Counted from the first letter of the stretch, positions 33,686 through 46,237 are shown. The stretch is DNA of 64,000 nucleotides from Toxonevra muliebris (GCA_963691655.1 OY829329.1:14088708-14152707), one strand, 5' to 3'. Notes: a model not told the origin generated them from the sequence alone. Made by a program: numbers and translations.

Positions 33686-35839
33686 CATTTTCTCCATTTT
33701 TCTACATCCAGGAATTAAAACTTGCCATCAAAATCAAGGCAGTTTAGTTGAGGCCCTAAATATCCATTCTGATTTTAAACATTTATTTACTTGTATACTC
33801 TCTGAAATACCGAAGAAGCGGGTTTTTCTAATTCTGATAACAGATACCTGGGGAAATAGACCATAAAAGGAACTAAAAAAAGCCTCATAGTTGATTAAAA
33901 AATCCGCTGAGTTTCATGTTGTTGCCGAAATTTGCAAATTGATTCCTTTTAAGTCTACAATTTCTGCACTTCGCATTTTAGTTAGTTGAAACCCTAAATT
34001 CCTACTCCAACTTCCATAATACTAGTCGATATTTCAGAAGTTGAATCTTCTAGTTCCGATTTGGATTCTTATTTTTGAATTTCTTTTAGCAATGTTATTT
34101 AGATGTTTAGAGAAGAGAACTTAAACACTGTTTTCATGTTGCTTGAAATTTTCTTTGCTACTAATGAGATTCAAAATTTTCAGACTCTATGATCTTCAAT
34201 ATTAAATTAAAAAACTTATATACTTTTATGCACCACTTTAACCAACATTATTTCTCTGTGGGAGTGCTGCAATCCCCTACCCTCCTTCGCCTCTTCTTAG
34301 TACTTAGTATAATACAATACCAGAAAAAAACACAAAAATTTTCTAAGTATAAGATGATGAATAATAAAAATGTTTATTTCGCATCATATCCTACATAAAT
34401 TTCATATTATCCTTACACCTTTTCTTGATACACATCAAAAAAATTTTGCATTTTCATTATTAAATTTTGCTTTATATTGTTTGTTGTCGTTTTTTTGTTG
34501 TATTTTTATTGGAATATTTTCAATAGAGCATATGGTTTTCGTTGGAAAAGGAACACTATGGTAGTATGTCTATCACACACACACACACACACACACACAA
34601 ACATACACAAAGCCACACAAACACTTCACTTCACTTTACTTCTCTTCGCTCTCTTGCCCTCTCTTAATTTTCTCTCTTCACTCTTTATACATTTTGTCAG
34701 TCCATCAACATTCAACGTCATCCCATTGCTGATGATGAAAGTGAGCGTTGGTTGTTATTATGCCAAAAAATATATAAAGCATTATTATTCGCAATATTTT
34801 CTTTTACGACCCAAACTTTTACTTCCTTTATTATTTTATTTTATTTTGCTGTTGTTGTTGTTGCTTTTTCTGTCTTATCTGCAAGTTTGATGGATTCTTA
34901 TCCTTTGGTGTGTTGCCTCATTTATTTCTGGGGTTAGTCCAATAGTATAGTATTTTCATTTTCATATTATTGTATTTTTACTTGCTTCTTTGCTGGCTGG
35001 CTGAGTCTTTGTGTGGTATGTATATAAATTTTGAAGCCGCCTGTTTCGGTTTACTTGGGAGTTTAGTGTTTTTGGTTGTTGTTTTTGTTTTTATGTTGTT
35101 TTCTTTTTATTTTATTTTGCGTAATTTTATTGCTGCCACTGTATTTTATTTTCTTATATTTTTGTTTTTATTTTTGTTTTTTCACTTTTGTTTGTTACTT
35201 TACTTTATTCCATTTCGTTTTATTTTTTCTCGAATTTATAAATATAAATGAGTTAGGTTGAAGAAGGTTAAATTGATATTTATTTTTCTGGCCTTTGTAC
35301 GTAGATATTGGTATTTTTTATTTTTTTTTTTTCTCCTTTTACTTTGCTCTTCTTTTTCATTTTTGTATTTTGTTGAGTCATATATCTACCATTTACTGCG
35401 TTGATGATAAGTTAGAAAATGTGGAAAATGATGAAAAAGTATGAGCATTTGTATTATGTATGCAGTAGTAACAATAACAACAACAACAACAGCATCAGCA
35501 TCAGCTCTCAATATCATTTGGGGATATGGTGTAAAAGTTTTTAAATTATAAAGCTAATATGAAAATAAGTTTGGTTAAGCAACACATTCCGAAATGTAGT
35601 GGGAATTCTTCAGGAGTATTAATTGGCATGGAAAGTTTTATTTTTTGTTTATTGCCACTCGTGTTCGATTTAAGAAAATTAAACTTTTCTATACGGCAAA
35701 AATATATATCTAATGCATAAAATTTGAATTGATGTAAAAAAGCTAAGACTTAGCTATTTTGTACTGACAGCGAAGTAGATTTTGAGTCTCTGATCCATCA
35801 AGCTTTTATTAAAGAAATATGAAAGAAAGAGCAGTATAG
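33686..35839. other. Non-coding, pyrimidine-rich stretch
   Basis: It contains (CA)n at 34574-34599, a long T/C-rich stretch (about 34780-35380) and CAA repeats (about 35478-35493). Open frames here are Phe/Leu/Val-rich products of the T-rich strand. No gene is seen. Confidence 0.5.
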
Positions 35840-36890
35840 CTATAGTGAGAGAGAATAATCGTCAAGGTGAGAGTGTAAGTGTGATTTGTTGTATATTCGA
35901 GAGAGCGAAGAAACGAATGAAGAAAAGAGCATCAGTAGTGTTGCCTTTGACAAATTGAAAAAAGTCAAAAAATGGGGCCGATTTGTTAGTAGAAATACAT
36001 ATATGAGAGAACGAAAGAGTATAAAGAGTATTGTGGTAGTGAGAGTGAATAAGAGGCAGGCTGAGAGAGTATATGTGATTTGTTGTAAACTCGAGAGAGT
36101 GAGGAAAAAAAAAAACAAAAGAGAGCATCAGCAGTGCTGCCTTTTAAAAATTTTTAAAATGTTCAAAAAAAGGGCCGCTTTGTTATTAGAAATACATATA
36201 TGAAAGAACGAAGAATATTGTAGTAGTGAGAGTGAATAAGAGGCAAGCTGAGAAAGTATATGTGATTTGTTGTATGCGCGAGAGAGCGAAGAAAGAAAAA
36301 CCAAAAAGACAGATCAGTGTTGCCTTTGAAAAATTGAAAAAGTAAAAAAATTGGGCCTCTGTGGATAAAAAAATTTTACCATATTTTGATAACAAAAAAA
36401 AAAAAAAAACATTTATTTCATTTCAACGAAGTTAATACAAAAAAAATTATGTTAAAAATTAAGGCAACAAAAAAAAGTTCTTCATATTTTTGAAAGACCT
36501 TTACCACATGCAGGAATTTTTGTAATGACATAGAAGAGATTTTAATCAAGCTTAACTTTCTACCTTTATTTAGCCATGTTTTGATTACTCATTACTATAA
36601 TGAGAGCGAATAAGAGGCAGACTGAGAGAGTATATGTGATTTGTTGTATGCTCGAGAGAGCGAAGAAAAAAAAACCAAAAGAGAGCCTCAGCAGTGCTGC
36701 CTTTGAAAATTTTTAAAAAGGGGCCGCTTTGTTATTAGAAATACATATATGAAAGAAAGAAGAGTATTGTTATAATAAGAGCGAATAAGAGGAAGGCTGA
36801 GAGAGTATATGTGATCTGTTGTATGTTCGAGAGAGCGTAGTGTTGCTTTTGAAAATTTTAAAAAAGTCCAAATACAGAGCCGCTAAATAA
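35840..36890 (+). repeat. Tandem array of about 187-bp GA-rich units with an AT-rich spacer
   Basis: GTGAT(T/C)TGTTGTA recurs at about 35881, 36075, 36262, 36635 and 36811. The steps are near 187 bp, with one double step. Units carry TATATGTGATTTGTTGTA, CGAGAGAGCGAAGAAA, AGAGCATCAGCAGTGCTGCCTTT, GGGCCGCTTTGTTATTAGAA and ATACATATATGA(A/G)AGAA. The double step holds an AT-rich spacer (about 36363-36600). A similar AAATAAAAAAATT...ATAACAAAAAAAAA sequence follows the last unit (about 36882-36960), so a higher-order unit was itself duplicated. Confidence 0.85.
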
Positions 36891-37280
36891 AAAAATTATT
36901 TTATAACAAAAAAAAAAAAAAAAATTAAAAATTTATTTATTTCAATGAATCTTCCAAAAAATATGTATTAAAAATCGTTATTCTATTTTTGCTCAAAAAT
37001 ATATAATTTATTCAATTCATTAAATTTCATTAATTATATTTTATGCAACATTACATTTTTGAAATATGAAGACATAAATTACTATAGACTAGCCGTTTAG
37101 ATATAGTGCAAATAGCGAAATTGAATTTAATTGGAAGCAAAGGAGCTAAAATATGAACGAGATAAGAAAAAACTATCAAAGAAGTGCAGAAAAAAAGTGC
37201 ATTTTGTAACTCAACCCACAAATTCGAAGAATTTTTGCTTGTAACAGGGATCTAAACATAACAAGAAAACTAATGTATTA
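36891..37280. other. AT-rich sequence
   Basis: AT-rich tail of the tandem array, then unstructured sequence. No coding potential. Confidence 0.4.
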
Positions 37281-37335
37281 TTATTATTGGGGTAGCGCAC
37301 TGTGACCTTTAAGATCTATTGTGCCCTCACTAACT
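37281..37335 (-). mobile_element. Possible LINE 3' end with (TAA)n tail
   Basis: Read on the minus strand, GGTCACAGTGCGCTACCCC runs straight into AATAATAATAATA. A defined sequence ending in TAA repeats is how I- and LOA-type non-LTR elements terminate. Only about 50 bp can be assigned, with no coding part, so this is tentative. Confidence 0.35.
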
Positions 37336-40300
37336 AATGTATAAAAGTCAATAAAATTATTTACAAAAATATAGTTTCTACAGCTTTGTAATAATTTTTT
37401 TCGACCTTATATAATATTAATAATATTAAAAGGGAATATGAAAATAATTTCCAATTTCTAGTTTTTATTGTTTTTTGCTTAACGCCTTGTTTCCACAATA
37501 TTTGGTATATAAAACAAAAGTTCTGTTATTTTTTTAATTGAATTTCATCATACTCAATTGAAATAAAATTTTTTTTCAAAATTTATACAAATTTATACAA
37601 ATCGTTAATTAACTTCAAACTTGATTAACAATTTCAGAAACTAAATGGATAATCCCAAAATGAAATTGCAACTTCTAAATTTCTGTTGTCTAAAATTTAA
37701 TTGATTTTTGTGAATTAAAGTTGAGAGAGCATTGAAAGCCGCTTCCAAACAACAAAGATTGATTCACGAAAGAAATTGTGAAAGAGTCTTTTCATCATTT
37801 TTTATTCTAAAAAAGTTCTGTACCTTGCTAGAAATCTGAAATCCAAATGACAGATTTGTACTATAGATTTTTGCTCTAGTTCATCATTTTGAATCTATTT
37901 TAACAACCTAACAAAGTTAAAAGCAATTGTCGGTATGTGTAGTTTCATATATATTATAATGTTTTACAAAAAAAAAAAAAAAACAAAACTTCCAGAAGTC
38001 AACAGAATTTTCAAAATACTCGTAGACTCAAATTTGGGTAATATTTAAAAACCCGTCTCAATCTCTAAATAGTCACAGTCAAACAAGTAGCGAATTGCGA
38101 CTTTGGTCTCACAATGGCAACACTGATCATCAGTGTATTACAATTGTTGTGTTTACTAACTTTGATATATGAATTGTTATTGTTTTCTCCAACTGTACGC
38201 GCTCTCTCTCTCTCCCTTATATTTACTTACTCTCCACATATACATACATATTTGTTTTGTACACACATACGCGTGAGAGATCGTTATTGTGTACACACGG
38301 CTCGTTTTTCAATTTGTTCTCCTCGCTCAGCTTTTAAAACCTATTGAAAATTACTCTCCCTCTCTCTCTCTCTCTCTCTCTCAAAAATCTGTGTACATGA
38401 GTCGTTTAGTGTATTTGTCGTTCAGTGTATTTGCTACAATAAATTAGAGTCGTTACTGCGGGAAAGGGATAAGGAAAGTGCAGAGAGCTGGAATCTCTCT
38501 CTCTCTCTGTCTTGTGTTATTAAACTGTATTTATAATTTACGTCTATATGCTTTTAAGTTGTATATAAAAATTTTTGTGGTTGAAAACTTTTTATTACCC
38601 AAAGAAAACTAAGGTCCCCTGTTTGCATAGAATGAATAGAAATTTTAGTCATTGTCCGCATTTTAGGGTTAATAACGTTTCATTAATTGGCTTTAGATAA
38701 TATATTTAATTTTATTTTTAAATATTTTTTTTATTATATTATTAGCTTCTAATAAAAAGCTAAAAAACCTTTCGGAATAATATCTAAAAATATTAATATC
38801 TAACAAAAAAAAAAAAAGTAAGAAAGAAAACTGTAATATGCTACTTAAAATATTTATTAAATTTTCTAAAATAGATCGAGTACAGGAAATGAAAAAAAAG
38901 GGAACAAACACAAACATACACAAAACGAAAAAGCAAAAGAAAAGGGTTATTATTAAAATTTACGAATAGCAGCAACAAAAAAAAAAAAAAAAATAAAAAA
39001 TACAGAGGAAAAAAGGTAAAAATAGAAATAGAATTATGTAACTACTCCCGCAAGAAGCAAACAAATAATGATTTGCAAACATACAAAATGCCAGCTAAAA
39101 GGTACCCAGCATATATATTATACAAAAAAAAAAATATTAATAGAATAGAGGGGAAATAATAGAAAGGCTAAAAAAATGAAGAGATAATATAAAAATGAAA
39201 GAAAAAAATGTAAAAAAATAAATGCATAAAGATGAAAAAAGAAAAAGTTAAAGAAATCAATTTTGTGAAACCTCTTGAGAATTTAAGGTTTCTTTATAGG
39301 ATATTTTTTCTTCTGCTGCTGCTTTTTTCACTACTACTACTACTGCTCATTCAAATAGACGATGCCTTGCGGATGATGATAATGATATCGTAATTGTGAT
39401 GAGAATAGGCACTTTTGATAAGAATATATTGGCTAACAAAAGAACAAAATATATACCCCTGGAAAAAAAGAGGCAAAAATTTAACAAGTAAAACAAAAAA
39501 AAAAAAAAGAAATAAGAAAAAAAATTTAGAAGTAGTGAAAAAAGCAGAACCCAGTTGCAGCAATTTAGTTCTAAAAAAAAAAAAAATTGATTACTCTTTT
39601 AATATGCAATAAAGAGAAATAATGAAGATTTTTGTACGGACCTAGAGAAAACAATAATAAAAATGGTCGATTCATATTCACAATAATAATAATAACAGTA
39701 AATTTCTCCGTAATAAGATTACTCTTTTTAAGAGAGTCAATAAATGAGAGAGAGGGAGAAAGAGAGAGAGAAAGCTCTGCCGAATATATCCTGTTACTTT
39801 TTTTTTGGAGGTCAAAATGATGAAGTTTTTCACTCTCTTACATTGAGAGCGTAAAATCTTCATATAAAAAAAACGAAAAGAGAGTGCATCTGCCTTCACA
39901 GAAACGAAGGTCAAAGAGTAGTACACAGGCAAAAGAGCACTAGAAATTTAATACGTGCAGTGCTCATGTCCATAGAAATAGTGCTCAGTCGATCATTGTG
40001 TATGTATAGGTGGCCACTGCTGCTTTGCGTGCAATGTCAAAAAAGGAGTTAAAAATGAAAGAAGTTCGGATCAATAGGGCAATAATCTATTGTAAGACTA
40101 TTATTCTATAAATGATCCTGATACCAACTGGGAGCTTTGTATTACTAACTAGATACATATACACTTGAGAAGTTTTTGTGTACGCTTGGCAGAATATGAG
40201 ATGCAGTGAGAAAATAACAAAGAAATAAAAAAAAATTCTACGTATGTATATTTTTGAATATGTGTGTTTATGTAAGCAGAGTGTGTGTGTGTGTGTGTAT

Positions 40301-43148
40301 GTATATTTGCTTTAACAGCGAACGGAAATAAACCATGGTGATAGACATTTTATTGCATGAACAAAATGACTGACTTGACCTACACTTACTCACTTACAAA
40401 TCCATGAACATACATACTCTCTCACACTCACTAAATAAACATTTTATCCATTTTATTATTCCCTCATCTCTCATTCTTTCATTTTACTTGTTTGTGTGTG
40501 TGTGTGTTTTGTATATTTTGTTTGTCTTTTTTTTTGTTCTGGTATTTTGTTTTGTTTTCTATTTCACTACTATTATATTTTTGTGTGTTGTTATGTATGT
40601 ATGTGTTTGAGAGTTGTTATTATTCTCTTTTATTCAGTAGTAGTAGCAGTTTAGTTAGAGATACATATATACGCGCTACTACTACTGCTATTGCTGCCTC
40701 TGTTTCTGATGGCTTTTGTGGTCATTGAAGCGATCATTTGGAACATGCACAAAATTGTTGTTTTCTTGTCTCACTTGTGGCCATTAAAAGCAACAAATAT
40801 ACAAACATACATACATACATACATACATATATACTTATCCAACTCGTAGGTACTCCTTCTCGTTGTGGCTCATGGTTCATGGCTCGTGCATAGCTTCATC
40901 CGCGAAGGCCTTTGAGTTTCAGTTTATGATAACAACAATATTCTACTTTTTTTCACTTCTTAATACTATAACAATGGATTTTGAATGAAGTCGATTTCAG
41001 ATTCTCCCGCTCATGCTTTTCTGCTGTCATGTTTCCCTCGCTTACTTTCACATTCCCTCTTTCACTCTCTTTTGCTTTCTCGCTAACTGGCTCGCTTTGT
41101 TCTACACAATGTTTTTGTTTTGTTTTTCGTTTTGCAATTGTTGCTTTTAACTGATAACAAAAAATAAAACAAAAGTATCTCTCTAAATATGTACTATAAA
41201 GAAGCTTGTGTATAAAACTTGTACATCTCTTTTTGTGTTTTTTTTTTACATTTACATTTATTGTTAGTGTATCCTTTAATACTTATAAGTATGTATACAT
41301 AGTTGTTTGTAAGCTATTTGTAAACTTTACATTTTGTTGCTTACTTTTTCTCATTTTTTTTATTTCTAACAAAGTTTTCTTCTTTCTAACAAACTGAACT
41401 CGAAAATTACATTGTTCATTTTGTTCTTGATAGAGAGGTTGAATAAATATTTATAGCTATTGTTAGAATGTTAATTAAAAAGTAGTGTAAATTTTTGTAC
41501 AATCGACAAATTTCGCTTACATTAATAATGAGAAAGGTAGCCGCAGATTTATATATAGAAAAATCTCATAATGATCAATGAAAAATTTTCATTGTGAAAT
41601 TGAGGTGTAATTGTTAAGAGTGACTTTGAGATTAGACAACTGAACTAAGTTTAAGCTCACACTGAAAAAACTTGTTTTAAAGTTCAAAGTATAACCTGAG
41701 TTTCATCCGATTTTATAGTGTTAAACGTCGCTAAACTACGTGAAATGTAAAAACCGCCACATTTCTAGCTTTTTTTTTGAAGAATTTATTTGCTAAAAGA
41801 AACCAAGTAATTTGCCTTGCCATGTATGGAAACTTAGAAATTTAAATACTCATACATATGCAACTCAAGAGAGCAGTTTTTTGTCTAGTGATGGTATGGT
41901 GATCAATATACGCTGTGTTGTTGTATATTTCGTTTCAACGGAGTTGGTCATTTTCCTGCGCATTTTGAGAGTATCTAACAGTTATTGTGATCTACATTTA
42001 ATAGAAAACAATAACAATATATAATAAACGACATGTTTTCATTTATCAGCTCTTTTGAAACTAACTGCATTCACTATGTCAAATTCATTCACATTTGTTA
42101 GTATGTTGCTGATTCTATGTAAGAATTTTTCTCTTTTTCTCTCTCTCTCTCTGCTCCATTGAATATGATATAGTCAGAATTAGGCATTATGTTAACTGCA
42201 CATCGAGCGCTACATATAAGAGCGAAGTCCAGCATAGAAGAGAATTTTTTACGAAACGCATACAGCAGACGCAGAGAGTAACCATAAAACTCTTTATTTT
42301 TTTCTCGATTGCTATTATGAGAATGAAATGGTATCTTTTGTATGCCATTTTGTGAATGAAACACAGTTTTCCTTTGTCAATGCCTCACTTAAATATTTGA
42401 AACTTAATTTTTTTGAGTTTCTAGTTAATTTTTGTTTTAATAAAATATGTTTTTTTTTTAATTAAAAGTTTAGTTTTTGGTTTTTATTTATTTATTTATT
42501 AAAATTTATACAATACTAAATTATTATACGAACAAAGGAAGCAGCACTAGCAGCATAGGTCATCAGTTGACTTTTTGTTTTTTTCAATTAGTAAAACTTC
42601 CTTGAGTACGAAATAATGTGAACAGGTGAAAAATAACTGCACTTAATGTGCGGCCTCTCTTAGAGAGAAGAGAACGGAAGCAAAGGGTTTCTTTACTGCC
42701 TTGGATTACTTCCAATCGAATCGTACCGAAATTTGTAAATAAAAAATATTGCTGATGAGAGAGATATAAATATCAAGAAAATTTTATGTTGACTCACTTT
42801 TTCACGTAGAATGCGTCATCCGGTAAGATGAAATGAATGTGAAATAGAGGTCGAATTTTTAAACACTTTTTTATTGACTTTAATTGTATTTATTGATATT
42901 TTATACTATTATTTGCGAATTTAAAATATCCCCGTCAGTTTATTTATTTTATTTATTACCTTTAGGTATCTTTTAATTCATTTTGCTTTATTAGTTTTAA
43001 GAAGATTTGATTTCTACTGCTGCTGCTTCTGCTATAGCAGTCATGTGGTTGTTGTAATAACTCAAAGCATTGTTATTGCTATTATTAGTATATGAAAAAA
43101 TGAAAAATACGAAGCGAATGTAGCCATGTTGTTATTGTAATCATAGAG
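37336..43148. other. Long non-coding interval with microsatellites and GA-rich pieces
   Basis: It contains (CT)n at 38353-38382, poly(A)-rich stretches (38800-39240, 39480-39590), (GT)n near 40281-40298 and 40493-40506, and (ATAC)n at about 40805-40829. Near 42481-42510, TTTATTTATTTATTTATT could be a LINE tail on the minus strand. A minus-strand copy of the GTGGCCACC repeat lies at 39945-40025. No exon is supported. Confidence 0.5.
39945..40025 (-). repeat. GTGGCCACC-TATACATACACAATGATC repeat, copy 1
   Basis: In reverse complement this reads AGCAGTGGCCACCTATACAT, then ACACAATGATCGACTGAGCAC, then TCTATGGACATGAGC and CACGTA. It matches the copies near 49340 and 61478 over about 80 bp. Part of a dispersed family present on both strands. 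Confidence 0.8.
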
Positions 43149-43334
43149 CACATGAGACGACACTGAGAGAGCCGACTTCGGGGGTCGAGTTTTTCTCATA
43201 TGAACGTATGGGAATCGGGTTCATACAAATGAGCAGAGACAGAGGCAGAGGCGCAGAGGGAATCGGGCTCATACAAATGAGCAGAGACAGAGGCAGAGGC
43301 GCTGACGTCGACTTTCCCAGTATCATCTTATGTG
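43149..43334. repeat. Inverted-repeat element with internal 48-bp duplication
   Basis: Arms of 28 bp: CACATGAGACGACACTGAGA... at 43149 and its partner ending TCATCTTATGTG at 43334. They match at 22 of 28 positions, and all six differences are transitions. Inside, a 48-bp unit, GGGAATCGGG(T/C)TCATACAA followed by ATGAGCAGAGACAGAGG, is repeated in tandem from 43210 and 43258. A related arm lies near 519-545. Unusually GC-rich for this window. Confidence 0.8.
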
Positions 43335-44057
43335 CCCATTGTTGTAATTAATTGAGTTTAATATTTGATTCAGGGATTGCGTTCATTAAATAAAAATATG
43401 TGTAGTTAGTACAGAAAAATAATTATTATATTTATATATGTACCTATTTAGACAACTCAAAAAATTGGTAAATTAATTTTCATTCATAACAATACTACAA
43501 GTGTAAATAAAATAAAGTTAAAAATTATAAAGAATTAAAAAAAAATAAGTAAATTTTCTCTCAGCAGAGTAATTCCACGTTACGCCCTCAGCGCAACTGT
43601 GGGTGTTTTTTAAGATATGAGGATTCAAAATTTATTAAATACGACTTCTATACAATTTTTACTATGCAAAATTTCATTGTCTACGGATTCTATACAACTA
43701 AACAATTAAATAAACTTAAAAGAAAAAATAAGTGTGTAGCGTAACGAAAAACTATCGACTGTCCGACCGACTGTAACATATTTTTATATCATCTTGCTTC
43801 TTTCACATACAAAACTTTGGCCAGTGTAAGCCCAGAATTACGCGCAACAAAGTCTCTCTCGTTTTCTTAATGTGAATTTTTTCTTTTGTATTATTTTTTA
43901 AATTAAACATAATAATTACTTTTACTATTTATATTTATAACATATTAATTTTTGCTAAATTCTTGCAATATTTGATATTTGTACATACTTAAGTATGTAA
44001 AACATTATTACATATTTAAATATTCATAGGAACATAGAGAACAAAAACAAAAAACAC
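43335..44057. other. AT-rich non-coding sequence
   Basis: No recognisable repeat or coding feature in this stretch. Confidence 0.4.
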
Positions 44058-44433
44058 AACGAAAAAATTCTCAAATTTGTCAAGAGAAATTTACTGTTAT
44101 TAGAGTTATATTGTTGTTACAAGAGTTGATGAAATTATTGTTTTTTTTTTCTCAGAGAGGATATTCTTTCTCAGGTCAGAGAAGAGAGTGCAAAATGAGC
44201 AATAATCTACTTATTCATTTAAGAAGCAAATGTGCATTTTTTGAATTTCAAAACAAAAACAATTTTTTTTCTTCATTCTTCTTCTTCTGTTTTGTATTTC
44301 TTCTCTCACCTCTCTCTTTTTCTGTTTTGCAGCTGTCAGAGCATCTAACATGACTACAATTGCAAATGTAGTTATGTAGTCAAGCAGTTGTGTAGTTGCC
44401 ATTATTTGTAGTTTCACTCAAACGTGTGTATTT
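44058..44433 (-). repeat. Dispersed repeat related to the GA-rich family and to 46568-46747
   Basis: The first part (AGAGAAATTTACTGTTATTA...TTGTTGTTACAAGAGTTGA) is the reverse complement of the TCAACTCTTGCAAGAACAAC...ACAGTAAATTTCTCT part of the GA-rich family. The second part, from about 44238 (GAATTTCAAAACAAAA...CTTCTGTTTTGTAT...CAGTTGTGTAGTTGC...AAACGTGTGTATT), recurs at 46568-46747. Minus-strand frames in both copies start MKLQ, but they differ in length and content, so I treat them as repeat sequence. Confidence 0.7.
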
Positions 44434-44606
44434 TAAGTTTTTCTAAATTAAATCATTAAAATTATTTTAGTTAACCACAAAAGTGAAACTAAATATTTAT
44501 GCAATCAACAGAAAAACTCAATTCAATATGTAGCTATGTATTTTTTCCTATTATTTGAAATAATAATAATTGAAACTGTAATTAAACTTTCTTTTTTTCA
44601 TTTCAG

Positions 44607-44980
44607 CACACAAAACAAATTACAACAACAACAAATAACTCACCATACTTCCACAATTGCCAAAGAGAGAAAACACATTAATATCTTCTTTTTTTTTTGA
44701 AATATATTCGTTCATACAAACTTTATTACTTACAAATAATACCAAAAAAAGTATATCAATTTCCAAAGTGAAATATTCCAAATCCATGTTAATTCATATC
44801 AAATTAAAATCAACAAGCAAAATCCGACATTATCCTGTTAACTGCTAACGTACTTTTTTAACTATCGTTTTCGTACTAACTAAAATAAAAATACACAAGA
44901 AAAAAAAAAAACATCAAATAGTAGTAAAACTATAAAAAAAATAATATAAAATAAGTAAAAGTAAAAGGAAAAAAATAAAA
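44607..44980 (+). other. 5' UTR part of the second gene's exon
   Basis: A good acceptor (TTTCTTTTTTTCATTTCAG, ending 44606) is followed by CA/CAA-rich sequence typical of fly 5' UTRs. One upstream ATG (44786) opens a short frame closing at 44848, before the main start at 44981. The presence of an acceptor implies at least one further upstream non-coding exon. Confidence 0.6.
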
Positions 44981-45185
44981 ATGAAGTGCTATAAAAGTCA
45001 AATGATAATGTTAACAATGTGGAAAATTTTTATTGCGCTGTTCGTAATAATGCCAACAACAACAACATTAGCACGACTGCACACGTCCAGCAATTTGGCT
45101 TTACACGGCGGAGGCAGTAGCGGTAATGGTGGCAATGGCGGCGGCGGCGGAGGTGGCGGTTTATTATCGACCAAAGATGCGCATG
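44981..45185 (+). CDS. N-terminal exon of a secreted or membrane protein, rest outside window
   Basis: I do not recognise the gene. ATG 44981 opens 68 codons plus one base and ends at a consensus donor, CATG|GTAAGT (45185/45186), phase 1. In-frame ATGs also occur at residues 8, 10 and 13. From residue 13, MWKIFIALFVIMPTTTTLA is a clear signal peptide: one basic residue, a hydrophobic core and a small-residue cleavage region before RLHTSS. After it comes a Gly/Ser-rich linker with a run of eight Gly, then LLSTKDAHG. A phase-1 intron right after a signal-peptide exon is common in genes for extracellular modules such as immunoglobulin domains; that is suggestive only. I see no following exon in the remaining 18.8 kb, so intron 1 is very long. 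Reading past the donor gives a stop within a few codons (45194-45196), which supports splicing there. Confidence 0.72.
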
Positions 45186-45855
45186 GTAAGTTTTGAAAAA
45201 AAAACAAAAAAAAAAAAACAATTTATATAAAATTTTCCGCACACAGAGAAAAATTCAGTTTTTTCTTTTTCACATCCCCCCACAATTTCACATAAAGAGA
45301 GAAAATAAAATTAGGTGTCTGAAGTGCAGCAACACTGGCAATACTTATTCAAAACTATACATATTTATCCTGATGGTGTCACATTAGTGGCAGACAGCAA
45401 TTTTGCTTATTTCGGAAAAAGGAAGAACTTTTTTTTAGACGAATTCTTTAGATGAACTAAAATTTTTGAAGCAAATTTCTTAGTCTCTCTGTCTTTGTTC
45501 TTAGTTCTTAACTCTAAACTATGTTGAAAGTAATTATAGAAATTTCTTTTTAAACGCTGAGATATCTAAAAGTTTTGACGTGTCTTAAGTTTACGAAGAA
45601 GCGAAAAAGTTTGAGTCTTTTTTTATTGTGAAATTTAATTATTTTTTAAATGAAACTGATAGTTAGTTATTTTTGGAGAGATTTCTGTTGAAAGGTTGAA
45701 ATTTAAGCAGGCAAACGAAGAAATTAGAGAATCTAACGAAGTAAAGTGTAACTGCAAAAGAAATTTACTTTTCTTAGTTGTATTGTTCTTGTAAAAGTTG
45801 AACAAAATCCTTATATTTTGTTTATGAAATTTGTTACTTCATACAATAATCCAAA
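45186..45855 (+). other. Start of a long intron of the second gene
   Basis: From donor 45186 onward no coding exon is supported. The first 650 bp are AT-rich with poly(A) runs and no repeat I can name. Confidence 0.45.
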
Positions 45856-46027
45856 TTTAACCCCCCGTATCCACTGGCAATAATTCATGGCATAAAGTTA
45901 AAAATTGATTGCTGTTTTCCGTATAAAATACAAAAATGTTGTTAGTTGTTTTTCATTCTATATAGGAACCAACAACAAATTTTGAATTTCATACAATGAA
46001 TTATTGCTCGTGGAGACGGGGTGTAAA
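45856..46027. mobile_element. MITE of unknown superfamily, about 172 bp
   Basis: Terminal inverted repeats of about 30 bp. The left reads TTTAACCCCCCGTATCCACT followed by GGCAATAATTCAT; the right, in reverse complement, reads CTTTACACCCCGTCTCCACG followed by AGCAATAATTCAT. The interior is AT-rich and non-coding. I cannot identify an unambiguous target duplication, so the superfamily is open. Confidence 0.65.
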
Positions 46028-46237
46028 GCACTAGATGAGAGAGAGTAAGTTATAAAAGAAAAAAGAGAGAGAAACTTAGAAGGTAACAAAAAAAATTAAT
46101 TTGTTGAAATATGAGTTTGCTAATGTTCTCTTCTTTTCTCTCTTGAATACACAACAAATCACACTTACTCTTTTACACTAGTTTTTTCCCTCTCAAAACA
46201 CCCATACTCGTCATCTATCCCTCTCTCTAGAGCAGCC

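Noticed and set aside
38108..38135. hAT-type termini (GGCAACACTG, and also at 23708 and 52839)
   Set aside because: CAGTGTTGCC-like strings occur singly there without inverted partners or target duplications.
44981..45185. Naming the second gene as a specific immunoglobulin-family receptor
   Set aside because: Only the signal peptide and a Gly-rich linker are present. Phase and layout fit many families and no domain is visible.
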